From Bacillus sp. SJS (GTDB taxonomy: Bacteria > Bacillota > Bacilli > Bacillales > Bacillaceae), in assembly GCF_000732485.2 (NCBI RefSeq), contig NZ_JAQV02000005.1, forward strand, positions 1 to 64,000: a DNA stretch of 64,000 bases, written 5' to 3'. Positions within the stretch are counted from its first letter, which is position 1; every line of letters starts with the position of its first letter. Made by a program: the position numbers and the translations under genes. Of the stretch, positions 30,329-39,409 are shown in pieces. Under the pieces are notes generated by a model, which saw nothing but the letters and a program-made list of their open reading frames with translations, was not told the origin of the DNA and did no database searches.

Positions 30329-30369
30329 AAAAAAACCGCCGATCTCTACCTTGATAGATCGGCGGTTTC
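30329..30369 (-). terminator. Intrinsic terminator of sdhCAB
   Basis: CCGCCGATCT and AGATCGGCGG form a perfect 10-bp stem around about 11 bases, followed by seven T on the minus strand, just after sdhB. Confidence 0.9.
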
Positions 30370-30377
30370 CTTCTTTA

Positions 30378-31139
30378 TTAAGAGCGGTCGCTTCCGAAGA
30401 AATTGCGGAAGGCCTGCAAATTGGTATCTCTGTTAAGCGCAGCAATGGATGTCGTAAGCGGAATGCCTTTAGGGCAGGATTGCACACAGTTCTGTGAGTT
30501 TCCGCAGTCCTGAAGGCCTCCGTCTCCCATTAAAGCATCGAGACGCTCAGATTTGTTCATCTCCCCTGTTGGATGAGCATTAAACAAACGCACCTGCGAT
30601 AGCGGAGCAGGTCCGATGAAGTTGGATTTGCTGTTTACATTCGGACAGGCTTCCAAACAAACACCGCAGGTCATACATTTGGATAGTTCATATGCCCACT
30701 GGCGCTTTTTCTCCGGCATCCTTGGTCCAGGACCAAGGTCGTACGTTCCATCAATCGGAATCCAGGCTTTAACTTTTTTAAGAGAGTCAAACATTCTGCT
30801 GCGGTCAACCTGAAGATCGCGTACGACCGGGAATGTCTTCATCGGCGCAAGACGGATTGGCTGCTCAAGCTGATCAACAAGCGCTGTACAGGACTGGCGC
30901 GGTTTGCCGTTGATGACCATTGAACACGCACCGCATACTTCCTCCAGACAGTTCATATCCCAAGTAATGGGAGTTGTTTTTTCTCCCTTTGAGTTTACCG
31001 GATTTCTCCTGATTTCCATAAGAGCAGAAATAACATTCATATTCGGGCGGTATTCAAGCTCGAATTCTTCATCATATGGAGCAGCCTCAGGAGAATCCTG
31101 CCGTGAAATCACGAATCGGATGATCTTTTTCTCACTCAT
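30378..31139 (-). CDS. sdhB: Succinate dehydrogenase iron-sulfur subunit
   Basis: Electron-transfer subunit of complex II. 253 residues: an N-terminal 2Fe-2S domain (CLEEVCGACSM...C) and a C-terminal ferredoxin-like domain with CMTCGVCLEACP and CVQSCPKGIPL for the 4Fe-4S and 3Fe-4S clusters. It passes electrons from SdhA to menaquinone at SdhC. Overlaps the sdhA stop by 4 nt and ends the operon. Confidence 0.98.
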   Translation of the reverse strand: MSEKKIIRFVISRQDSPEAAPYDEEFELEYRPNMNVISALMEIRRNPVNSKGEKTTPITWDMNCLEEVCGACSMVINGKPRQSCTALVDQLEQPIRLAPMKTFPVVRDLQVDRSRMFDSLKKVKAWIPIDGTYDLGPGPRMPEKKRQWAYELSKCMTCGVCLEACPNVNSKSNFIGPAPLSQVRLFNAHPTGEMNKSERLDALMGDGGLQDCGNSQNCVQSCPKGIPLTTSIAALNRDTNLQAFRNFFGSDRS

Positions 31140-32899
31140 GCTTTTGCTCCTTTCTTCTTGGAATAATCCCTTTTTCTAGGTGCAATCAAGGACGTATCCA
31201 CTTCTTCATAATGCAAAGCAGGCGCTTGATGATCGCCTGTGAATTTAGCCATCGTTGTCTTTAGGAAGTCTTCGTCATTACGTTCCGGGAAATCCGGTTT
31301 GTAATGAGCTCCGCGGCTTTCATTGCGGTTGTAAGCTCCGAGTACAATTGTACGGGAAAGGTTAAGCATGTTTTTCAGCTGGCGTGTGAAGGCTGCACCC
31401 TGATTGCTCCATTTTGCCGTATCGTTAATATTGATTCGGTCATAACGTTGAATCAATTCCTGTATCTTCTCATCTGTTTCCATAAGCTTATCGTTATAGC
31501 GTACAACAGTCGCGTTTGCTGTCATCCACTCGCCAAGCTCTCTGTGAAGGACATAAGCATTTTCATTTCCGTCCATGCTCATAATTCCTTCCCACTTAGC
31601 CTGCTCTTCCTTTTCATGCCTTTCAAATACGCTAGCCGGCATGTCCTCAGCAAATGTATCAAGTCCCTGTGCATATCTTGCAGCGCTTGGACCCGCAACC
31701 ATTCCTCCATAAATCGCAGAAAGAAGGGAGTTCGCTCCAAGGCGGTTGGCTCCGTGCATCGAGTAATCGCACTCACCTGCTGCAAACAATCCAGGAATAT
31801 TCGTCATTTGATCATAGTCAACCCATAGTCCGCCCATAGAATAGTGAACGGCAGGGAAGATTTTCATTGGCACTTTACGCGGATCGTCACCCATGAATTT
31901 TTCATAGATTTCAATGATTCCGCCAAGTTTAATATCAAGCTCTTTAGGATCTTTATGGGAAAGATCGAGATAAACCATGTTTTCTCCATTGATCCCAAGC
32001 TTCTGATTGACGCAGACATCAAAGATTTCCCTTGTAGCGATATCCCTTGGAACAAGGTTTCCGTAAGCAGGATATTTCTCTTCAAGGAAGTACCATGGCT
32101 TCCCATCTTTATAAGTCCAGACACGTCCGCCTTCACCGCGGGCTGATTCACTCATCAGGCGCAGCTTATCGTCTCCGGGGATGGCTGTAGGATGGATTTG
32201 AATAAACTCTGCATTTGAATAGTAAGCGCCCTGCTGATAAACGATTGATGCGGCAGAACCGGTATTGATGACAGAGTTCGTTGATTTTCCGAACACAATT
32301 CCAGGACCGCCTGTTGCCATAATTACGGCATCGGAACGGAAGGATTTGATTTCCATAGAGGAAAGATTCTGTGCCGTGATACCCCGGCAAACACCGTAAT
32401 CATCCAGCACAGCCCCAAGGAATTCCCAACCTTCAAACTTTCTTACAAGGCCTGCCACCTCATAGCGGCGAACCTGTTCATCCAATGCATACAATAGCTG
32501 CTGCCCTGTTGTTGCACCGGCGAACGCTGTACGGTGATGCTGAGTTCCTCCGAAGCGGCGGAAATCCAAAAGTCCTTCCGGCGTCCGGTTAAACATAACG
32601 CCCATACGGTCAAGCAAATGAATAATGGAAGGCGCTGCCTCGCACATTGCTTTTACCGGAGGCTGATTTGCAAGGAAATCCCCTCCGTAAACGGTATCAT
32701 CAAAATGTTCCCAAGGAGAATCCCCTTCCCCTTTTGTGTTTACCGCTCCGTTGATTCCGCCCTGCGCGCACACAGAGTGAGAACGCTTTACAGGAACCAA
32801 AGAAAACAAGTCAACACTGACTCCCTTTTCCGCAGCCTTTATAGTAGCCATCAGGCCGGCCAATCCGCCGCCGACGATAATTACACGATTGTTATTCAT
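31136..32899 (-). CDS. sdhA: Succinate dehydrogenase flavoprotein subunit
   Basis: Oxidises succinate to fumarate with covalently bound FAD. 587 residues: dinucleotide-binding GGGLAGLMATIKAAEKG at about 9-25; SHSVCAQGGINGA with the FAD-linking histidine (about 41); the catalytic arginine in SESARGEGGRVW; and the C-terminal GECDYSMHGANRLGANSLLSA segment. Second gene of sdhCAB; the start follows sdhC by about 30 nt. Confidence 0.98.
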   Translation of the reverse strand: MNNNRVIIVGGGLAGLMATIKAAEKGVSVDLFSLVPVKRSHSVCAQGGINGAVNTKGEGDSPWEHFDDTVYGGDFLANQPPVKAMCEAAPSIIHLLDRMGVMFNRTPEGLLDFRRFGGTQHHRTAFAGATTGQQLLYALDEQVRRYEVAGLVRKFEGWEFLGAVLDDYGVCRGITAQNLSSMEIKSFRSDAVIMATGGPGIVFGKSTNSVINTGSAASIVYQQGAYYSNAEFIQIHPTAIPGDDKLRLMSESARGEGGRVWTYKDGKPWYFLEEKYPAYGNLVPRDIATREIFDVCVNQKLGINGENMVYLDLSHKDPKELDIKLGGIIEIYEKFMGDDPRKVPMKIFPAVHYSMGGLWVDYDQMTNIPGLFAAGECDYSMHGANRLGANSLLSAIYGGMVAGPSAARYAQGLDTFAEDMPASVFERHEKEEQAKWEGIMSMDGNENAYVLHRELGEWMTANATVVRYNDKLMETDEKIQELIQRYDRININDTAKWSNQGAAFTRQLKNMLNLSRTIVLGAYNRNESRGAHYKPDFPERNDEDFLKTTMAKFTGDHQAPALHYEEVDTSLIAPRKRDYSKKKGAKA

Positions 32900-32930
32900 C
32901 TAGCCCACTCCCTTGATTGACGTCTCCTCA

Positions 32931-33539
32931 TTAAATAAAAGCAAAGATGGAACTAACACCTACATAAGCTAAAGCCGCGAATACAGCCAGTGTTACATAC
33001 GTAGAAATTAGCTGGGAACGCGGAGTAACCGTAATTCCCCAAGTAACACAGAATGACCAAAGCCCGTTTGCAAAATGGAAAACCGTTGAAACAACACCAA
33101 TTACGTAAAAAGCGACCATCAGCGGGTTGCTTAAAATATTTTCCATCATGGAAAAGTTAACGGATGCGCCAAATGCCGCAGCAATTCTTGTTTCCCATAC
33201 ATGCCAGCAAACGAACACAAATGTAATGACGCCGGATACACGCTGAAGCACAAACATCCAGTTTCTGAAGTAGCCATATCGGGTAGCATTGTTTTTTGCC
33301 GTAAAAGCAATATAAACACCATAAATAGCATGGAATAATAGCGGCAGGAAAATGATTACCGTCTCAAGCACAATCCTGAATGGAAGGCTTTCCATAAAAT
33401 GAGCAGCATCATTAAATGCTTGTTCTCCCCTAGTAGCAAAGTTGTTAACCACAAGATGCTGAATCAGGAAGATTCCTACAGGAATAACCCCCAGCAGCGA
33501 GTGCAGTCTGCGCAGCGCAAACTCCTTATTTCCAGCCAT
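32931..33539 (-). CDS. sdhC: Succinate dehydrogenase cytochrome b558 subunit
   Basis: Membrane anchor with two haems that reduces menaquinone. 202 residues with five hydrophobic helices. Histidines in RRLHSLLG (about 13), FLIQHLVV (about 28), LLFHAIYG (about 70), FVCWHVWE (about 113) and FHFANG (about 155) fit the haem ligands of the Bacillus type. First gene of sdhCAB behind a SigA promoter with a leader of about 260 nt. Confidence 0.96.
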   Translation of the reverse strand: MAGNKEFALRRLHSLLGVIPVGIFLIQHLVVNNFATRGEQAFNDAAHFMESLPFRIVLETVIIFLPLLFHAIYGVYIAFTAKNNATRYGYFRNWMFVLQRVSGVITFVFVCWHVWETRIAAAFGASVNFSMMENILSNPLMVAFYVIGVVSTVFHFANGLWSFCVTWGITVTPRSQLISTYVTLAVFAALAYVGVSSIFAFI

Positions 33540-33591
33540 AAATCCTTTACCCCCTAATCAAAGTTCGTTCTAATTTTTTATCGGGTTTCTC

Positions 33592-33771
33592 TTATCCCCA
33601 TTTTTCAGCCCGGAACACGAGAGGATTAGTTACTGGCAAGCTATTAAAATAGCATTTCACCCCAAAATATTTCCTGAAATCGCTGGCTTTTCCTTCACCT
33701 GCAAGATTAGGAAGCAAGTATCTCAATCTGGCATTGAGCAGTTGGAAACTTTTAACTAATCGCTGTTCCAC
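33592..33771 (-). other. Possible small ORF in the sdhC leader (59 codons)
   Basis: An open frame starting GTG and ending TAA fills most of the sdhC leader, reading MEQRLVKSFQ at the start and VFRAEKWG at the end. No ribosome binding site precedes the GTG; AAGGTGG overlaps it instead. I know no family for it. It could be chance, since 59 open codons are not rare. Confidence 0.2.
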
Positions 33772-33803
33772 CTTAATAATAACTGATAAAATGTGACAAA
33801 TTC

Positions 33804-33832
33804 ATTTTACTCCTAACATTATAGAGCGTCAA
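33804..33832 (-). promoter_or_regulatory. SigA promoter of sdhCAB
   Basis: Minus strand TTGACG, 17 nt, TAAAAT. The transcript would have a leader of about 258 nt before sdhC, unusually long. Apart from the weak 59-codon frame I see nothing in the gap 33540-34111. Confidence 0.65.
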
Positions 33833-34111
33833 GAAAACGTGTTCATAAATTATAATTTTCGGAATTGTTATGGATTTTTACAAAATTAATTTTATTAATA
33901 TATTGAAATATAGAAAAAAATATGTATATAAACTTTTGGTCCTTGCTGTAAAATTGTCATCCAAACTTAAAATGGCTATAAAACAAGAGTGTTTCTTAGC
34001 TTATAGACGAGAACTCTCCATTGATGCACGCTGCTCTGCTAATCTTCCTTTTATTTCATGTTAATCCCCCCCTCTCTGATATATAATGGGCTTAGAAAGA
34101 GGGGAAAGAAT

Positions 34112-34567
34112 ATGAAAAGTATCCGTAATCAGGTAGAGGCTGGAGCATTTGAGGATTTGAGCGTCCCTGCTTTTGGCCATGAGCTGCTTCGTGAAATCCT
34201 GCTTCCCGAAATCCTCGGACAGGAGTATCAGTCCATGCTTTATTGGGCTGGCAGAAAGCTTGCCAGGCATTACCCGCTGGAAGCTGTAGAAGAACTTCCT
34301 CAGTTTTTTACACAAGCAGGCTGGGGAACCTTATCTCTCGTACATAAGAAACAGGGTGAAATGGAATTTGAATTATCATCAGACATCATTCAGCTGCGCT
34401 TTCAATCGAAAAAGGAGCCATCCTTTCAGCTGGAAGCCGGATTTATTGCAGAACAGGTGCAAACAATCGGCAAGCATGCCGCTGAAAGCTTTGAGCAGGT
34501 GAAACGCCGAACCGGAAAAGTAATTCTGACTGTAAAATGGGATAAAAAAGACATGATTGCTGAGTAA
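34112..34567 (+). CDS. yslB: DUF2507 protein YslB
   Basis: Cytoplasmic protein of 151 residues and unknown biochemical function, conserved beside sdhC and lysC in Bacillus. Hydrophobic core pattern LLPEILGQEYQSMLYWAGRK with a conserved FFTQAGWGTL segment; related to V4R/heme-NO-binding-like folds by family annotation, which I cannot confirm from the sequence. I start at MKSIRNQVE: AGAGGGG lies 7 nt upstream. An ATG 18 codons earlier would place the promoter -10 (TATAAT at 34082-34087) inside the gene. Divergent from sdhC and convergent with lysC. Confidence 0.85.
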   Translation: MKSIRNQVEAGAFEDLSVPAFGHELLREILLPEILGQEYQSMLYWAGRKLARHYPLEAVEELPQFFTQAGWGTLSLVHKKQGEMEFELSSDIIQLRFQSKKEPSFQLEAGFIAEQVQTIGKHAAESFEQVKRRTGKVILTVKWDKKDMIAE

Positions 34568-34568
34568 G

Positions 34569-34603
34569 CAAAAAACAGGCAAACCCTCGGGTGCCTGTTT
34601 TTT
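34569..34603. terminator. Bidirectional terminator between yslB and lysC
   Basis: AAACAGGCA and TGCCTGTTT pair around 10 bases, with six T on either strand. It serves both convergent genes. Confidence 0.9.
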
Positions 34604-34605
34604 CA

Positions 34606-35838
34606 TTATCTTACGGGTGCTTTTTGGCCAGACAGTTCGAATGCTTCATGCAGCGCTTCTACTGCACGGACCATATCCTCCTGTTCAACTACAGTTGACA
34701 CCTTTATTTCAGAAGTACTAACCATCTTTACCTGAATGCCTTCTTTTGCCAGAACAGAAAACATTCCTGCTGCCACACCTGGATTGGAAACCATTCCAGA
34801 GCCAACAATGGAAACCTTCGAAAGACCTTTTTCAGACTCGATTTTTTTAAATTTTATTTTGCCTTTATGCGTTTCAAGCACGTCAATCGTTTCTTCAAGA
34901 TCGTTTGTTTTAACGGAGAAAGAAATAGACGCATTCTCTTTATCTGTCACACTCTGAATAATGATATCTACATTCACGCCATTCTCTGCAAGTGTAGTGA
35001 AAATGGTAGAAAGCGTACTTAAGTCATTCGGAAGACCGCATACTGATACTCTCGTAACCTGATCCTCAAATGCAATCCCTTTAACAATTAAATTTTCTTC
35101 CAACGTACTTTCCTCCTCGATTAGCGTTCCGCGTTCATCATGCATACTGGAACGCACTTCTAATGCAACTTGATAATTCTTTGCAAATTCAACTGCTCTC
35201 GGATGAAGAACACCAGCTCCAAGATTAGCAAGCTCAAGCATCTCATCATAGGAAATTCCGGCAAGCTTCCTCGCTCCCTGAATGTAGCGCGGATCTGTTG
35301 TGTATACACCGGTTACGTCTGTATAGATATCGCACTTATCTGCTTTAAGAGCGGCAGCCAGTGCAACTGCAGTTGTATCCGAGCCTCCGCGTCCGAGTGT
35401 TGTAATTTCTCCGTTCTCATCTTTCCCCTGAAAGCCGGCAGCAACCACAATTCTCCCGTGAGCGAGATCATTTGAGATCCGATCATCCTCAATATTTGTA
35501 ATTCTGGCATTCCCATGACGGGATTCGGTTAAAATGCCCGCCTGTCCGCCTGTATAGGAAACCGCTTCATACCCTCTTTCCTGAAGAGCCATTGTTAATA
35601 GCGAAATCGTGACCTGCTCGCCGGTTGTCAGCAGCATATCCATTTCTCTCTTGCTTGGTTTCGACGTAATTTCTCCTGCCAGTGAAACGAGCTGATCCGT
35701 TGTTTTTCCCATTGCCGACACCACTACCACGATGTCATGACCGTTCTCCTTTTCCTGAATCACCCTGTTTGCAACATTCAAAATTCTTTCTACAGATCCC
35801 ACGGATGTTCCGCCGAATTTTTGCACGATCAGTCCCAC
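34606..35838 (-). CDS. lysC: Lysine-sensitive aspartokinase (aspartokinase II)
   Basis: Phosphorylates aspartate, the entry to lysine, methionine, threonine and diaminopimelate. 410 residues: KFGGTSVGSV at 7-16, the catalytic GRGGSDTTAVALAAAL block (about 168), and two C-terminal ACT domains (about 265-400) that bind lysine. In B. subtilis an internal start yields a separate ACT-domain beta subunit; this is likely here but not shown. Preceded by a lysine riboswitch and its own promoter. Confidence 0.97.
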   Translation of the reverse strand: MGLIVQKFGGTSVGSVERILNVANRVIQEKENGHDIVVVVSAMGKTTDQLVSLAGEITSKPSKREMDMLLTTGEQVTISLLTMALQERGYEAVSYTGGQAGILTESRHGNARITNIEDDRISNDLAHGRIVVAAGFQGKDENGEITTLGRGGSDTTAVALAAALKADKCDIYTDVTGVYTTDPRYIQGARKLAGISYDEMLELANLGAGVLHPRAVEFAKNYQVALEVRSSMHDERGTLIEEESTLEENLIVKGIAFEDQVTRVSVCGLPNDLSTLSTIFTTLAENGVNVDIIIQSVTDKENASISFSVKTNDLEETIDVLETHKGKIKFKKIESEKGLSKVSIVGSGMVSNPGVAAGMFSVLAKEGIQVKMVSTSEIKVSTVVEQEDMVRAVEALHEAFELSGQKAPVR

Positions 35839-35895
35839 GCGTTATCGCTCCTTTGGTCAAAGTAAATCGCAAGTTCAAACGTTAGAGGCCAAAAT

Positions 35896-36125
35896 AAAAA
35901 GCAATGAGACAGACATCTCATTGCTTGCATAAACGAAAAAATTCTTCATTCATACAATGAGATAGCTCTCCAAGATTAATCTTGACAGCCCTGCATTTAT
36001 TCAATGCAAAACCAGAAGAAACAGCAATGGCACCCTTTCTTCTTCGGCGACGCTCCCCTTTCAGCATAAGTAAACGGAAACCATTTTCCTGTTTATGCTT
36101 ACTATTGAAGTTCGCACCTCTATCG
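35896..36125 (-). promoter_or_regulatory. Lysine riboswitch (L-box) of lysC
   Basis: Minus strand aptamer 36125-35961 shows the conserved GAGGTGCGAAC, an AGTA motif, GGGGAGCGTCGCCGAAG, GGCTGTCAAGA and the closing GGAGAGCTATC. A terminator follows at 35896-35926 (AAGCAATGAGA and TCTCATTGCTT, then TTTATTTT). Lysine binding should favour termination and lower aspartokinase production. Confidence 0.95.
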
Positions 36126-36164
36126 TCATTTAACGAACTAAACGACCGTATTAAATTAGTTTGT

Positions 36165-36193
36165 ATTGTAGCAAAGGTTTCAGGAAAGCACAA
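36165..36193 (-). promoter_or_regulatory. SigA promoter of lysC
   Basis: Minus strand TTGTGC, 17 nt, TACAAT, starting just after the uvrC stop. Transcription begins about 30 nt before the riboswitch. Confidence 0.7.
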
Positions 36194-36195
36194 GC

Positions 36196-37968
36196 TTATT
36201 CTTTTAATTTTTCATAGATTAGCTCTGCGGTTGCATAAGGTACTCCCGCTTCCTTGATCTGATCAACAGTAGCTTCCTTCATTTTTTTAACGGATCCAAA
36301 ATGCTTAAGCAGCATCTTCCTCCGCTTTTCCCCAATGCCTGGAATCTCATCCAAGATAGATTGGATTGCATTTTTCCCTCGCACTTGCCGATGAAAGGTG
36401 ATCGCAAATCGGTGAACCTCATCCTGAATTCGCTGAAGCAGGTAAAATTCCTGTGAATTCCGTTCCAGCTGAATCAGTTCAAGAGGATCTCCAAGCATGA
36501 GATTGGACGTGCGATGCTTGTCATCCTTCACAAGACCGGCAACGGGAATTTCCAGCGCCAGTTCATTTTCAAGCACATCCTTAGCTGCAGAAATCTGGCC
36601 CTTACCCCCATCAATTACGATCAGGTCCGGCAGCGGCAGATTTTCCTTTAATGCACGGGTATACCTTCTCCTTACTACCTCTCTCATTGACTCATAATCA
36701 TCCGGACCCGTTACAGTGCGGATTTTATATTTCCTGTACTCCTTTTTCGCCGGTTTTCCATCGATAAAAACGATCATCGCAGAAACAGGATCAGAACCTT
36801 GGATGTTGGAGTTATCAAAAGCTTCAATCCGGATCGGCACAGCAATCCCGAGCTTCTCCCCTAAATTTTCAATCGCCTTAATCGTCCGCTCTTCATCCCG
36901 TTCAATAAGAGAGAACTTTTCCCCAAGAGCAATTTTGGCATTTTTATGGGCAAGCATCAGTAAATCCTTCTTCGCTCCACGCTTAGGCTGCAGAGCACGA
37001 ATATTCAAAAGCTGCTCAGCCATAACTGCATCTGCGCTATCGGGAATCATGATTTCTTTCGGAAGAAAATGACTGCTCTGCTGATAAAATTGCCCAAGGA
37101 AAGTTAAAAATTCTTCATCCGGTTCATTATAAATAGGAAACATTGAAACATCCCGTTCAATCAGTTTCCCCTGACGCACGAAAAATACCTGAACACACAT
37201 CCAGCCTTTATCATACGCATATGCAAATACATCCCTGTCTACAAAGTCGGTCATCGACATCTTTTGCTTCTCCATCGTAGCTTCAATGTGAACAATTTGA
37301 TCTCTGTATTCCTTTGCCCTTTCAAAATCCATCGCTTCGGATGCTTTGTACATTTTATCAGTTAAATCCGTTTTAATTTCTTCGTAGCCGCCATTTAGAA
37401 AACGGCTGATGTCATCGACCATTTTCCGGTTCGTCTCAGCGGTAACATCATAGACGCATGGTGCCAGACACTGCCCCATGTGATAGTAAAGACAAACCCG
37501 GTCAGGCATACTGTTGCATTTCCGGAGCGGATACAGCCGGTCAAGCAGCTTTTTCGTTTCCCTTGCTGCCTGCACATTCGGATACGGCCCAAAGTATTTC
37601 CCCTTATCCTTTTTAATTTTCCTCGTAACAATCAGGCGCGGGTGCCGTTCTCCCGTAATTTTAATAAAAGGAAAGGATTTATCATCCTTCAGCATCACAT
37701 TATATTTAGGATCGTATTTTTTAATTAAATTCATTTCCAGAATCAGCGCTTCTATATTCGAGGACGTTACGATGTATTCAAAGTCCTCAATTTCATTAAC
37801 CAGCCTCTGCGTCTTCCCATCATGAGAACCGCTGAAGTAAGATCGGACGCGGTTTTTTATAACCTTCGCTTTACCGACATAAATAATGGTTCCCTGCCTG
37901 TCTTTCATTAAATAACAGCCTGGCTGATCGGGAAGGAGGGCTAATTTTTCTCTGATTTTATCTCTCAT
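36196..37968 (-). CDS. uvrC: Excinuclease ABC subunit C
   Basis: Nuclease that makes both incisions in nucleotide excision repair after UvrAB recognise damage. 590 residues: GIY-YIG domain at 13-92 (GCYLMKD...IIYVGKA), a UVR motif for UvrB contact near 195-230 ([19 protein letters not shown]), an RNase H-like C-terminal nuclease core with [10 protein letters not shown] and [11 protein letters not shown], and a final helix-hairpin-helix ([17 protein letters not shown]). Located between lysC and the trxA region. Confidence 0.97.
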   Translation of the reverse strand: MRDKIREKLALLPDQPGCYLMKDRQGTIIYVGKAKVIKNRVRSYFSGSHDGKTQRLVNEIEDFEYIVTSSNIEALILEMNLIKKYDPKYNVMLKDDKSFPFIKITGERHPRLIVTRKIKKDKGKYFGPYPNVQAARETKKLLDRLYPLRKCNSMPDRVCLYYHMGQCLAPCVYDVTAETNRKMVDDISRFLNGGYEEIKTDLTDKMYKASEAMDFERAKEYRDQIVHIEATMEKQKMSMTDFVDRDVFAYAYDKGWMCVQVFFVRQGKLIERDVSMFPIYNEPDEEFLTFLGQFYQQSSHFLPKEIMIPDSADAVMAEQLLNIRALQPKRGAKKDLLMLAHKNAKIALGEKFSLIERDEERTIKAIENLGEKLGIAVPIRIEAFDNSNIQGSDPVSAMIVFIDGKPAKKEYRKYKIRTVTGPDDYESMREVVRRRYTRALKENLPLPDLIVIDGGKGQISAAKDVLENELALEIPVAGLVKDDKHRTSNLMLGDPLELIQLERNSQEFYLLQRIQDEVHRFAITFHRQVRGKNAIQSILDEIPGIGEKRRKMLLKHFGSVKKMKEATVDQIKEAGVPYATAELIYEKLKE

Positions 37969-38059
37969 CTAACCACTTCCATCCAGTCATTTGCCTTTTA
38001 TTGTACGATAAATGCACGAAAATTACTAAGAATAGCCTTCTATAACCTGTTCGTCCGGT
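37969..38059. other. Start of the uvrC-trxA intergenic region
   Basis: The whole gap of about 760 bases (37969-38729) between uvrC and the trxA stop holds the tandem repeat, a degenerate dispersed repeat and the trxA terminator. I find no gene in it. Confidence 0.6.
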
Positions 38060-38545
38060 CCGCATTTTTGGCCGATCCTTTTATTCTGGCCGTTCGAGTC
38101 TCGATTCTGGCCGTTGATCCGGGTTTTCTGGCCGTTCTTACACCGTTTCTGGCCGATCGAGTTATTCTGTCCGTCCGCTACCCTTTTTTAGCCGTTCGTG
38201 TCTATATTCTGGCCGTTGATCCCGGTTTTCTGGCCGTTCTCACGCCTTATCTGGCCGATCGATTTATTCTGTCCGTCTGCTACCCTTTTTTAGCCGTTCG
38301 TGTCTATATTCTGGCCGTTGATCCGGGTTTTCTGGCCGTTCTCTCATCGTATCTGGCCGATCGATTTATTCTGTCCGTCCGCTACCATTTATTCCGAACG
38401 TGTCTCGATTTTGGCCGTTAATCCGGGTTTTCTGGCCGTTCTCACATCGTTTCTGGCCGATCGAGTTATTCTGTCCGTCCGCTACCCTTTTTTAGCCGTT
38501 CGTGTCTCGATTTTGGCCGTTGATCCGGGTTTTCTGGCCGGCCCA
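38060..38545. repeat. Higher-order tandem repeat, about 102-bp unit, nearly five copies
   Basis: The landmark CTGGCCGTTGATCC recurs at 38107, 38209, 38311, 38411 (variant) and 38513 (variant), i.e. every 100-102 bp. Within each unit a GGCCG-type core (GGCCG, AGCCG or GTCCG) recurs every 18-21 bp, five times per unit. The pattern is thus a 20-mer array amplified as 102-bp pentamers. 102 is a multiple of three, so the plus strand stays open, but there is no ribosome binding site and the product would be a pure repeat. I treat it as non-coding. Confidence 0.9.
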
Positions 38546-38617
38546 ATAATTCTGTCCGCCCGCGCAGTTTTATTGTACCGGACTGCAGTTTTAGATATTA
38601 GCATTATTGGACTAGAC

Positions 38618-38650
38618 TATTGATTGTTGTTGGCTTTCTCTCCAATCAAC
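38618..38650 (+). repeat. Dispersed intergenic repeat, degenerate short form
   Basis: ATTGATT at the left and CTCCAATCAACA at the right retain the terminal arms; the CCGCTGC core is lost. Same family as 30268-30304. Confidence 0.5.
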
Positions 38651-38694
38651 AAGTCTTAACAATAAAGCTCACATTTTACCTTAGCCTATATAAT

Positions 38695-38727
38695 AAAAAA
38701 ATCAGCCCCGAAAGAGGGCTGATTTTT
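38695..38727 (-). terminator. Intrinsic terminator of trxA
   Basis: AATCAGCCC and GGGCTGATT pair around 7 bases, followed by TTTTTATT on the minus strand, directly after the trxA stop. Confidence 0.9.
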
Positions 38728-38729
38728 CA

Positions 38730-39044
38730 TTATGCGTGTTTGCTTAGCAATTCAGCTAGAGCTTCTTTCGGCTGGTAGCCAACCGCTTTGTCTACAACTT
38801 CGCCGTTTTTGAAAACAAGCAGTGTAGGAATACTCATTACGCCGTATTTGCCAGCTGTTTCTTGATTTTCATCAACGTCAAGTTTGACGATTTTTACTTT
38901 GTCACCCATGTCTTGATCCAGTTCTTCAAGTACTGGGGCGATCATTTTGCAAGGTCCGCACCAAGGTGCCCAGAAATCTGCAAGAACGACGCCTTCTCCA
39001 GTTTCAGCAGAAAAGTTTTGATCCGTTACGTGTGAAATAGCCAT
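38730..39044 (-). CDS. trxA: Thioredoxin
   Basis: Major cytoplasmic disulfide reductase, recycled by TrxB. 104 residues with the active site WCGPCK (about 28-33, after FWAP) and the cis-proline in SIPTLLVF. Length and motif are standard. Ribosome binding site AGGAGG before the ATG. Single-gene unit with its own promoter and terminator. Confidence 0.98.
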   Translation of the reverse strand: MAISHVTDQNFSAETGEGVVLADFWAPWCGPCKMIAPVLEELDQDMGDKVKIVKLDVDENQETAGKYGVMSIPTLLVFKNGEVVDKAVGYQPKEALAELLSKHA

Positions 39045-39081
39045 TTTGTATTCCTCCTAAAATCTTAAAGAATATGCACTT

Positions 39082-39090
39082 AGTATAGCA
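39082..39090 (-). promoter_or_regulatory. Candidate SigA promoter of trxA (extended -10)
   Basis: Minus strand TGCTATACT, an extended -10, about 38 bases before the trxA start. The -35 is weak. In B. subtilis trxA also answers to stress regulators; I see no clear SigB or CtsR site. Confidence 0.5.
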
Positions 39091-39355
39091 CCTAACCTTT
39101 GAGTGTGCTAAGAATTTGCCTCGATGTCATTATTCCCATTTAAATATGGAAAAACACAAAAGTCTGAATAGCTGAGTAAAGCTCAGTTAAACAGGCTGTT
39201 GATTTCCGCTGCAGCCGTTTGCTCCAATCAACTGGTGTTAAAAACAACATCATCCTTTTACATAGCCTTTTTTTTACATAGCCTTTGGTAAAGGCTGTTT
39301 TCGTTTTAACGGGCGCTTTCCAAAAACCATTCTATTACAGGAATAGGGTCATTCC
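39091..39355. other. Intergenic region etfA-trxA
   Basis: About 265 bases without a gene, holding a short-form dispersed repeat at 39196-39232 and two AT-rich direct repeats around ACATAGCCTTT (39258-39285). Confidence 0.5.
39196..39232 (+). repeat. Dispersed intergenic repeat, short form
   Basis: CTGTTGATTTCCGCTGCAGC at the left, CTCCAATCAAC at the right; inverted terminal arms. The copy closely resembles those at 30268 and 57491. Confidence 0.7.
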
Positions 39356-39392
39356 TTAAAAAATCCCCCCGGAATCATCCGAGGGAATTTCA
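39356..39392 (-). terminator. Intrinsic terminator of the fadR-fadB-etfBA unit
   Basis: Minus strand CCCTCGG and CCGGGGG (one mispair) with flanking pairs, then GATTTTTT. It lies after etfA. Confidence 0.7.
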
Positions 39393-39409
39393 TAATACAT
39401 CGTTTATGG

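Noticed and set aside
33870-34064. 64-codon plus-strand frame upstream of yslB
   Set aside because: Very AT-rich, no ribosome binding site, overlaps the yslB promoter area and resembles no family.
38060-38545. CRISPR array
   Set aside because: No identical short repeats separated by unique spacers; the spacers repeat along with the cores, and there are no cas genes.
38068-38623. Plus-strand open frames of 107-117 codons with 34-residue repeats
   Set aside because: They arise because the 102-bp DNA repeat is a multiple of three. No ribosome binding site, and the units vary like non-coding DNA (a 100-bp unit shifts the frame).
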